NCBI GenBank assembly: GCA_025356015.1
Contig: JANXYO010000021.1
Span: 16,750-80,749, forward strand
Reading direction: 5' to 3'
DNA length: 64,000 bases
Origin: Spirochaetaceae bacterium
GTDB taxonomy: Bacteria; Spirochaetota; Spirochaetia; Treponematales; Rectinemataceae
The first letter of the stretch is position 1. Every line of letters starts with the position of its first letter. The notes beneath the pieces were generated by a model. The model did no database searches. It had not been told where the DNA came from and saw only the letters and a list, made by a program, of their open reading frames with translations. Shown here piece by piece: positions 26,718 to 35,200 of this stretch. A program made the translations under genes and the position numbers.

Positions 26718-27698
26718 ATGAATGCCGAGTTCCACTACTACGCGGTCTGCTACCTCTGCCTCAAGGCGGGCTTCGATGAGGAAGAGTCGAGGTCGATAGC
26801 CTTCTCCTCCCAGTACGTCGACAACGCGATCCACGAATACGAGGTCGACGACGGGGGCTTCGATTACATCACCCAGGTCACCCAGAACTATGTGTTCTGG
26901 GACGAGACGACCTTGAGGCAGATCTACCTCCCCTTCCACTTCATCCCCGGAGAGGAGGAGCGCGCCGCGGCCGAGCGCCTCGACGGGAGGGCCACGAGGT
27001 GGACAGTCACCCCCGACTCACCCATCGTGAAGCAGCTCCTCGTCGCTGCCCTGCGCAGCTCGAACCCCTTCAGGATTGGCGTGGCCCTCCACTCCTACGC
27101 CGACTCCTGGGCCCACCAGCACTTCTCGGGCCGCATGGAGGAGGGCAATGTGGTCGACCCCGCCTCCCCCCTGCCCCCCGCCGGCCACCTCCAGGCCCTC
27201 CGCAATCCCGACGACGCGGGGGGGCGCTGGACCGACCCAAGGCTGAAGGACGGCTATTCCTCGATCGTGAACAGCGAACGCTTCCTCGCGGCCGCCAGGA
27301 AGATCTACCGCTACCTCTGCACCTACAGGCGCAGGGCTTTCGCCGACGAGGAGCTTGTCCTGTCTTCCCTTGGCTCCCTCTGGTCGAAGGGCGGCGACAT
27401 GCAGACCCGCCTTGCCGACTTCACCATCGAACTCGACGTGATGCCCTACGAGAGGCGCGAATGGCTCTCGCTCGCGGGCATCGACGACGAGACCTCCGAG
27501 GAGGGTCCCTTCGCCGGCTACGACAAGTTCCTGTGGCTTCGCAAAGAGCTCGCCCACCGAGCCGGCCTCGGCTCGGGCGCGCGCCGGGTGAACACCAAAG
27601 GCCGCTTCAGGAACTCGGCACTCCACCGCTGGAACGAGGCGGCCCGTGAGCACCGCGCCCTCGCCCTCTCGATACTTTCTTCCCAGGGCCTCGCATGA
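26718..27698 (+). CDS. DUF6765-like protein of unknown function
   Basis: 326 residues, with no signal peptide. It opens with NAEFHYYAVCYLCLKAGFDEEESRSIAFSSQYVDN and later has GVALHSYADSWAHQHFSG (around residue 120). That spacing of His, Asp and His recalls metal sites of phospholipase C/S1-P1 nuclease-like helical proteins. I associate this pattern with DUF6765, without experimental function. The stop overlaps the next gene as ATGA, so it is coupled to two lipoproteins. A hydrolase role is possible but unproven. Confidence 0.65.
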   Translation: MNAEFHYYAVCYLCLKAGFDEEESRSIAFSSQYVDNAIHEYEVDDGGFDYITQVTQNYVFWDETTLRQIYLPFHFIPGEEERAAAERLDGRATRWTVTPDSPIVKQLLVAALRSSNPFRIGVALHSYADSWAHQHFSGRMEEGNVVDPASPLPPAGHLQALRNPDDAGGRWTDPRLKDGYSSIVNSERFLAAARKIYRYLCTYRRRAFADEELVLSSLGSLWSKGGDMQTRLADFTIELDVMPYERREWLSLAGIDDETSEEGPFAGYDKFLWLRKELAHRAGLGSGARRVNTKGRFRNSALHRWNEAAREHRALALSILSSQGLA

Positions 27699-28696
27699 GG
27701 GACAGCAGGACCCTGGCCGCGCGCGCCCTGGCCGCTGGCGCCCTGTGCGCCCTCATCCTCGGCTGCGCCGCTCCAGTGAACATCCAGCGCTCCATCGACC
27801 CCCTCGAGATACTGGGGCCCGGAGCCCTGGTCTACGCGAGGCTCGACGGAGAGGCGGCGAGGAGCCTCGCCCCCGCCATGCTCCCCGCGGAGCAGGGCAA
27901 GGCGATTGCCCCCCTCCTCAAGCGCACCGACAGCATGGCCTTCGCCCTGGGCTCTGCCCCGGCGCCCGATCCCTCGTCCACCCGCGCGGAAGGGACGGGA
28001 CCCGGGGCTGCGGCCCCCGGCCCCGGAACTGCAGCCGACAGAGCCGCGGCGGCCAGGCCCCTGGCTGCACTCGAGGCTGTCTTCATCGGGGACTACCCCT
28101 TCAGGATGGCTGGCCTCGTCCTCGGTTCCCAGCCGGGCTGGAAGAAGGACGGAGAGGCCTTCGCCAACGCGGCGACGGGCATCAGGGCAGCCGTGCCGGG
28201 GCCCTCGGTGATGCTCGCGACCACCGGGGACTACAAACAGCTGCTCGCCCAGGTAAGGACGCCCCCTGGCTCTCCCATACCGCGCCGCCTCGAGGCCTTC
28301 GCCTCGAAACAGCTCCTCGTCTGGGTTCCCGATCCCTTCAAGGGCCTCGCCTCGGTCTTCGTGGGCGAGTCGATGAACGTGCCCGCCCAGGGCCTCCTCA
28401 TCTCGGCGACGAGGAAGGCTGCCCCTGCGGGCGCGCCGGCCCTGGCCGGAGCGGAGAGGGCCTATGTCCTCACCGTGGCCTTCGCGATGAGCGACGCCGG
28501 CACAGCCAGGATCTTCAGGCCCGCCTTCCGCCTCGCCTGGTATGTCATCGCCAAGAGCCTCCTTTCCGAGGAGGCCGACTCGGCCCTCGCCCTCAAGTTC
28601 GCCCTGGATGGGGAGCTCTACTGGGCCTCGGGGCTGGAGCTGAAGGAATCGACCCTCGCGGCTGCGCTTGGGAGACTGAGTGCTGGCATGAAATGA
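27695..28696 (+). CDS. Lipoprotein of unknown function
   Basis: 333 residues. The signal peptide ends in the lipobox ALILGC at about residue 24. The mature protein alternates hydrophobic strands with a low-complexity Ala/Pro/Gly loop at about 88-125, an insertion typical of surface or periplasmic lipoproteins in GC-rich genomes. Segments such as LVYARLDGEAARSL and LLVWVPDPFKGLASVFVG suggest a beta-rich envelope protein. No family is recognised. It is the middle gene of a coupled trio (ATGA overlaps on both sides). Confidence 0.7.
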   Translation: MRDSRTLAARALAAGALCALILGCAAPVNIQRSIDPLEILGPGALVYARLDGEAARSLAPAMLPAEQGKAIAPLLKRTDSMAFALGSAPAPDPSSTRAEGTGPGAAAPGPGTAADRAAAARPLAALEAVFIGDYPFRMAGLVLGSQPGWKKDGEAFANAATGIRAAVPGPSVMLATTGDYKQLLAQVRTPPGSPIPRRLEAFASKQLLVWVPDPFKGLASVFVGESMNVPAQGLLISATRKAAPAGAPALAGAERAYVLTVAFAMSDAGTARIFRPAFRLAWYVIAKSLLSEEADSALALKFALDGELYWASGLELKESTLAAALGRLSAGMK

Positions 28697-28710
28697 CGGG
28701 GGTGCATCAG

Positions 28711-29820
28711 GTGAAGACGAGACTGTTCTGGACCATCGGAATCCTGCTTTTTGTGGCTGCCTGCTCCAGCCCTCCTCCCCCTCCCCCCGGGGCCCCGCCG
28801 GCATCCTACTCTGGGATCGGTCCTGCCAACGATCCGAGAGCCCAAAGGCTGAGGGAGATCGGCATGGAGATGCTGCGTCTCCACGCCCCCTCGAGCCACG
28901 CCCTCATGACGCGCTATCTGGGCCTGCCCGAGGACGTGAAACTTGGCGGGATCACTTTCCATTTCGGGAAGGCTGATATGTTCGGCCTCGCGTCTGGCAC
29001 CGAGGAGCCCGTCATGGCCCAAAGCCTGGCTACGATAGTCCACGAGAGCGACCACGCCTTGACGAGTTGTCTTGGATTCCACATGGGCCAACCCAAGGGC
29101 CTGTCTCCCACGGCCAAGCGCTACGGCCTTCTCGCGATCGACGGCTCGGAAACCCTGGTGACCCTCAGCCCCGTCTTCCCCAGCCGCGACATCATCCCCG
29201 CGATGGGGCCGGAGCTGCGGGCGACCTCCCGCTTCTCTCCCTACATCCAGAGTCCGGACCCGAGCCAGAGCACCCAGATGGACGGCATCTATGGCCTTCT
29301 TGATGAGTTCAACGCCTATTCGTGGTCGACCCGGACCAACCTCGAGCTTATCCGCAACTACTGGCCCACCGTGGCCGCGGGGCTGGACCTCTCGGCGATA
29401 AACACCATCCTCTCCAGAAGCGACGACAATTACCACGCCTACCTTGAGTTCAGGTATTTCATCCTCAAATACCTGATCCAGGCCAAGACGGTCAGGGCAG
29501 AGGTCTACGCCGGCATCATGGGCAACAAGTCCTTTGCGCAAGCCTTCCGGACCATAGACAAGGCCTACGCCGCGTGCGCCGCCGAGGAACTCAAGGCGAG
29601 CATCGACCTCGTCACTGCCTTGCCCCGGGAAGTCTTCAATACCGCCCCCTGGCCAGAAGGCGGCTGGCATCTGCGCATGCAGGCAGGGTCCTCGACAGAC
29701 CACTCCAGCGGAATCATCATAAGTTTCCGCAACGACAGGATCTGGCACCACGCTGTCATCGAAGCCGAGCTTGCCAGGGCCGAGTACCAGTCAATGCTAA
29801 AGAACCTCGGCTTGCCCTGA
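28711..29820 (+). CDS. Lipoprotein with an HExxH motif, possible metallopeptidase
   Basis: 369 residues from GTG 28711, which gives MKTRLFWTIGILLFVAAC, a classic lipoprotein leader with a GGGGGTG ribosome site. ATG 28693 overlaps the preceding stop and would add six residues. After a Pro-rich linker comes a globular domain with LATIVHESDHALTSCLGFH (around residue 105). This contains HExxH, the zinc-binding and catalytic motif of many metallopeptidases. Further on are MDGIYGLLDEFNAYSW and a C-terminal strand region. The DEFNAY Glu could be the third ligand, which is speculation. No named family is recognised. Confidence 0.7.
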   Translation: MKTRLFWTIGILLFVAACSSPPPPPPGAPPASYSGIGPANDPRAQRLREIGMEMLRLHAPSSHALMTRYLGLPEDVKLGGITFHFGKADMFGLASGTEEPVMAQSLATIVHESDHALTSCLGFHMGQPKGLSPTAKRYGLLAIDGSETLVTLSPVFPSRDIIPAMGPELRATSRFSPYIQSPDPSQSTQMDGIYGLLDEFNAYSWSTRTNLELIRNYWPTVAAGLDLSAINTILSRSDDNYHAYLEFRYFILKYLIQAKTVRAEVYAGIMGNKSFAQAFRTIDKAYAACAAEELKASIDLVTALPREVFNTAPWPEGGWHLRMQAGSSTDHSSGIIISFRNDRIWHHAVIEAELARAEYQSMLKNLGLP

Positions 29821-29832
29821 GTGATGAGGACA

Positions 29833-32292
29833 CTACTTCTCGCTGAGCACCGTAAAGCTCCTCGTCACGCTCCGGCCTGAGTCATCCACCACGGTGAGCG
29901 AATGCGGGCCCGGCCCCGGCCTCGATTCGATGCGGTGCTCCCCCTTCGTAGAGCCCAGATAGTTCCCATCGAGCTGCCAGAAGACGGTTGCCCTGCGCTC
30001 CCTGTCGGCGGCGACAAAGATGGTGGCCCCGGGCTTGCCGCTGAGCTCGATGGGGATGTAGATCGAGGCGCCCCGCTCGGGCTGGACGAGGTCGAGTCCG
30101 CCGTCGGCCTCGCCGCGAAGGGCGCCCCGTCGCCAGGGTGGCAGGGGGCGGTAGTCCAGGTGGCCGCGGCGGTAGTAGAGCTCCATGGCCGGCGTCAGGA
30201 CAAAACGGCGCTCGACGCGGACTGAGCCGGGCGCCTCGTCCTCGGCGCGCACCCGCCAGGCCCCGTCGGCGCTCAGCGCGACCCGTCGGCAATAGGGACA
30301 GAGGGGCAGGGCAACCGAGGCCTTCGGGACGAGGGCCAGCTCGGTGCGGGGGCAGTCGGGTCCCGCGGCCCAGCCCGAGTCGGCGCAGACCTCGACCTGT
30401 CTGAAGGCCGAGTCGAGGGCGGCGGCGCTAGTTCCCCCGCCGGCGTTCGCGAGCTTCTCTCCCGACTGTCCCGGCTCGGCGAGGCCACGGGAGCCCGAGG
30501 CCGAGAGGAAGCTGAAGACCTCGAAGAGCAGGGGCGCGGCGGAGGCCGAGCCCCGCAGAGAAGGCCTGCCCTCGCCGCTCGCGTTGCCCGCCCACACGCC
30601 CACGACGAAGTTGCCGTCGACCCCGATCGCCCAGGCGTCGCGGTTGCCAAAGCTTGTGCCCGTCTTCCAGGCGATGCGGCGAGAGGAGGCATAGTCGGCC
30701 CAGGCCGCCTCCTCCTCGGGCCGCGCGACCCGGGTGAGGGCGTCGAGGGTGAGGGCGGCCGAGCCACGCGAGAAGGGGTCGTTCCGGTAGGGGACGGCCG
30801 CGGCCTCGGCCCTGGTGAGGGCGAGGTCGAAGCGCTGCAGCCCCTGTCTCGGGCCTGGCCCTTCCGAGCTCCGGGCGAGGGCGGCGTAGCGGCCCGCCAT
30901 GTCCCAGAGGCTGGTCTCGGCCCCGCCAAGGATGAGGGCGAGGCCATAGTCCTCCGGAGGCCGTCCCAGGGTCCTCATCCCGGTGGAGGCGAGGATGGCG
31001 TGAAAGCGCTCGATGCCGAAGCTCCGCAGGAGCCTGACAAAGGGCACGTTGAGCGACCTCGCCAGGGCCTCGTCGGCCCGTATGGCCCCTGACCAGGAGC
31101 CCGTGTAGTTCTCGGGCTCGTAGGAGCCGTAGCGCGTGGGCAGGTCGGGCAGGAGGCTCCTGGGTCCCAGCTCCCCCGCCTCGAGGGCGGCGGCGTAGAG
31201 AAAGGGCTTGAAGAGGCTGCCGGAACTGCGCGGGGCCCGTATCAAATCGACGAGGGAACCGGGGCTTGCCCCATCCGCGCTCTCGCTCGAGGAGTTGGCG
31301 ACATAGGCGAGGACCTCGCCCGAGTCGATGCGGGCCACGATGCAGGCGAGGTTCCTCACCCCACCAGCGGCGAGCCTCTGCCTCCGCCTTTCGGTAATGT
31401 CGGCCACCCTGTCCTGGAGCCCCGCGTCGATCGTGGTCTCGACACGGGAGGCTCCCTCTCCGCCCCCCTCCCTTGCCGAAGCATAGCGGGCCACGAGCTG
31501 GGGAGCGGTGCGGGGCATGTCGCAGAGGCCCTCTCCCAGGGGCTCGGCGAGGGCTAGCTCGAGGTCGGCGCCCGAGATGGAGCCGCGCTCGCGCAGGGAT
31601 CGGAGCAGGCGGTCGCGCTTGGCGAGGAGGCGGTCGCGGTTCTTGCCGGGGTGGGCCATCGAGGGGGCGTTGGGCAGGACTGCGAGGGTGGCAGCCTCGG
31701 CCCAGGAGAGCAGCTCAGGCGAGCGGCCGAAGTAGCGGAAGCTCGCAGCCTCGATGCCGACGACGTTGCCTCCAAAGGGGGCGTTGCGCGCGTAGAGCTC
31801 GAGGACGCCCCGCTTGCCGTGGAGGAACTCGAGGCGGAGCGCCATCCACAGCTCGGCGAGCTTCTCCCCGACGCTGCGCTCATGGCCGTAGCGCGCGATG
31901 CGCGCCACCTGCATGCTCAAAGTTGATCCGCCGGAGACCCTGCGGCCAGCCTTTAGGTTCTGGCCGAGGGCCCGGATGAGGGCAGCGCTGTCGAAGCCCG
32001 GGTGGTAGAAGAAGCGCCTGTCCTCGAAGCATGTCAGGGCCTCCACGAATTTCGGGCTCAAAGCGGCCCCGGGGGGGAAGCGCCACATGCCATCGCTTGA
32101 GACCGAGGCGCCGAGGAGGAAGCCGCGCCTGTCATATACCGCTGTCGCGAGATCGGGGGGGAAGGCCGCGCGGGGCCAGGCGAAGAAGAGCAAGGCGAGG
32201 ACGAGGGCAGCCGCCGCCGGCGGGACGAGGCCCAGAGGGTCGCGCCTCAAGGCCCCGGCGGCGGCCTCGATCATGACGAGAAGGCGCTTCAC
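29833..32292 (-). CDS. pbpC: Penicillin-binding protein 1C
   Basis: 819 residues, class A PBP. A membrane anchor at about 22-42 comes first. The GT51 glycosyltransferase domain has EDRRFFYHPGFD and GGSTLSMQVARI. The transpeptidase domain has the active-site SxxK (SLFK), SxN (SLN) and KTG (KTGTS). The C-terminal BiPBP_C beta domain has paired Cys. It polymerises glycan and could crosslink peptidoglycan in the periplasm, although E. coli PBP1C is a minor enzyme. Its start overlaps the end of the alpha-2-macroglobulin gene by 4 bases, the same pairing as in E. coli. Confidence 0.95.
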   Translation of the reverse strand: MKRLLVMIEAAAGALRRDPLGLVPPAAAALVLALLFFAWPRAAFPPDLATAVYDRRGFLLGASVSSDGMWRFPPGAALSPKFVEALTCFEDRRFFYHPGFDSAALIRALGQNLKAGRRVSGGSTLSMQVARIARYGHERSVGEKLAELWMALRLEFLHGKRGVLELYARNAPFGGNVVGIEAASFRYFGRSPELLSWAEAATLAVLPNAPSMAHPGKNRDRLLAKRDRLLRSLRERGSISGADLELALAEPLGEGLCDMPRTAPQLVARYASAREGGGEGASRVETTIDAGLQDRVADITERRRQRLAAGGVRNLACIVARIDSGEVLAYVANSSSESADGASPGSLVDLIRAPRSSGSLFKPFLYAAALEAGELGPRSLLPDLPTRYGSYEPENYTGSWSGAIRADEALARSLNVPFVRLLRSFGIERFHAILASTGMRTLGRPPEDYGLALILGGAETSLWDMAGRYAALARSSEGPGPRQGLQRFDLALTRAEAAAVPYRNDPFSRGSAALTLDALTRVARPEEEAAWADYASSRRIAWKTGTSFGNRDAWAIGVDGNFVVGVWAGNASGEGRPSLRGSASAAPLLFEVFSFLSASGSRGLAEPGQSGEKLANAGGGTSAAALDSAFRQVEVCADSGWAAGPDCPRTELALVPKASVALPLCPYCRRVALSADGAWRVRAEDEAPGSVRVERRFVLTPAMELYYRRGHLDYRPLPPWRRGALRGEADGGLDLVQPERGASIYIPIELSGKPGATIFVAADRERRATVFWQLDGNYLGSTKGEHRIESRPGPGPHSLTVVDDSGRSVTRSFTVLSEK

Positions 32293-35200
32293 GGAGAGGA
32301 GGGCTGGGGGACGCCCAGGTCCCTTGCCTCCCCCGCCCCAGCGGGTGCGGCGAGCCAGCGCCCGGGGACGAGGGCCTGCCAGCGCTCGTCGTACATCGCC
32401 TGCACCGAGGCCGCAGGCAGCCAGAAGGAACCCTCGTAGGTCTTGTTCACGTAGGTCTTGATCGTCCGCGTTTCCTTGGCATCGAGGTCGAAATAGCTGT
32501 AGACCCTGTCGTCCCTGATGTCCCTGTACATGAAGGAGGGCTCGGGCGCCTTTGAGGGCCGGGCCGTGGCCTCCTCATCCTCGCTCTTGCTCTTGGGCTT
32601 GGCGAGCTCCTTCGCGGGCCTGAAGTCCACGATCTCCCAGCCCGAGGGGATGAGCTGGCTCAAGGCCATGTTGGCGAGATCCTGGCCCGAGCGGTTGCGG
32701 ACCGTCGCCTCGATGAGGAAGTCGGAGCCCGAGCTCAGGGCATTGGGGTCGACGACCTTGCCATCCATCGAGAGATAGCGGATGCCGAGGGAGAGGCCCT
32801 TCGAGACCGCCTTCTCTGTCCCCGCGGCGGGCGTGCCGCGAGCGATGAGCCGCACGAAGACTGGGGTGGAGCCGCGGTTCTCGAGGGTCACGGTGGCGCT
32901 CGCTCCCGCGTTCGCGCCGGGGCTTCCGGCCGGAGCCGCCTTGTCGGCGACGGCGTCGAGCCTGGCCAGGGCCTTGGTGAGGCGCAGGGTTTTCGTCCAT
33001 GGGGCCTGGCCCGGGACCGAGACCGAGGCGCGGATCTCAGGCGAGTCGGCCTTGGCCGCGAGGACGATGTAAGGCAGGGCGGCCGCCAGGGCGGGGCCGA
33101 GATCCTGGGTCGAGTACCAGCGGCTGGAATCAAGGTCGGCGGCGAGGCGGTTGTAGACCGGAAGGGCACGGTCGGTGTCGCCCATCGCGAGGAGGGCGTC
33201 GAGGACGACGGCCCGCTCGCGCACCGCGGTCCCGTAGGTGTGCTCCTCGAGGCCCTCGTAGTCCTCGACCTCGGTGCTCCTGCTGGACAGCAGGCTGGCC
33301 GCCGCCTCCCTCATGCCGGCGCCTGAATAGGAGGCGGCGAGGCGGAAGCGCACGGAAGTCGGAAGGGTCGGGAAGTCCCGGAAGCGGTTCATCGCCCCGA
33401 TGGCGGCCCGCCCCGCCATGGCGAGGTCGTAGAGCCTGTAGGCCTGGATGGCCTGGGACCAGGCCTCGCTCGAGTTCCACACCTTTGCGTTTCGCTCCAT
33501 GTAGTCGAGGCCAGCGTCGAGCATGCCCGAGGGCACGGCATAGCCTTCGCGTCTTGCGGAGAGCAGGAAGTGGCTCACGTAGGCGGTGATCCACTCGTCC
33601 TCTTCTCCCTGTCCCGGCCAGAAGGCGAAGCCACCCCTGGGGGTCTGGAAGCCCCGCAGACGCTCGATCGCGGCCGCGACGTTGGACTTGGCCTTGGCCG
33701 CGCTCGCCTCGTCGAGGCTCGCCGCGGCGGCAAGGTATATCTGGGGGAAGGCCGCCGAGGTCGTCTGCTCCGCGCAGCCGTGGGGATACTGAAGGAGCCA
33801 GTCGACGCGCTGGGAAAGGCCGATGCTGCGGAGCTTCGAGAGCTCGATCACGACGCTGTTGGTTCCCGCCTCGCCGGGGAGCTGCAGGGGCCCGGTCCAG
33901 GTCTTGCCAGCGTCGAGGCTCAAGGGGCTCACAGCGTAGACGGGCAGCCCCACTGCCCTCACCTCGAGGTCGACGGCGCTCTCGGCCGTCTTGCCCTCGG
34001 CGCTCGCCTTCAGGACCAGACGGCCCCTGCCAGGGGCGCTGCCCGCGCTCACGGCGAAGCTAGTCGAGAGGTCGCCGTCCTTGTCGAAGTCGATGCTCTT
34101 TCGCGCATCGCCCGTGAGGCTCAAGGCCCCCTCGGCGCTCAGCTCGACAGCGACCCGTTTCTTGCCAAGGAAGGCGAAGACGGTCGCCGGTATCGAGGCC
34201 TTCTCGCCAGGGCTTAAGACCCGGGGAGCCGTGAGCTGGGCCATCAGGTCTGCCTTGACCGGGACGCTCGCCTCGGCGGCGCCGAAGGCGGAGCCGCTCG
34301 AGGAGGATGAGCCAGAGAAGGCCGAGATGCCCGAGATGCCGCCAGCCGGCCTCGCGGCTGCCACCGGGCCTGAGCCCGCGACGACCATGATGCGGACAGC
34401 CCCTATGTAGGGACCCATGGTGAAGCTCTCGCGGCGGATCTCGCCCGCCTTGAGCTCTCTGGGGGCGAAAAACCAGACGACGGGGGGGAACCTCGAGGGC
34501 TTGCGCTCGGCACCGCCAAGGCCCTCGTCGGAGCCGCCTATGGCCAGGAGGGTCTCGAGACTGCCGGCGTAGGCACCGGCGACGTTGTTGTAGAGGTCCC
34601 AGGACGTGAGGGCGCTCGCCTCCTTCTTGTAGAACTCGTCCCAGGGATCCTGGGTCTTGAACCTCGTGATCCCCAGGAGGCCCTCGTCGACGACCGCGAC
34701 CGTGTAGGTCATGGGACGGCCCGAGTCCTCGCGGACCGTGAAGGAGGCTTCCTTCCCGGGTGCCATGGTCGCGGGGGCCTCGATGACGGGAAGGAGCCTC
34801 GTCTGGGCATCCTCGACCATCACGGGCACGACCCCGTAGAGCCTGATGGGGAGGTCGTTCGCGGTCTGGAGGTGGGGCTGGACGAAGGTCACGTGGGCGT
34901 AGACGTTGGGCGCCATCGCAGGAGTCACAGGGAACTGGTAGACCGTGGTGTCCTTGCTGGTCTTGATCCACTCCTCCTTGAGGATCTTTCCGCCCCGCTC
35001 GATCGCGACCAGGGCCCCGCCGTTCTCGTTCGAGGGGAAGGTGAAGGATGCCGTGTCGCCGGGGGCATACTTGGCCTTGCCGACCGTGAGCTCGAGCATG
35101 GCCTGGGCCCCGCCCGAGTCCCTGCTCTTGCCGGCCCAGCCCGGCCAGTCGATATAGACCACCTGGCCCGAGGCGTGGCCCTGGTCTGTGCTGCCGATCG

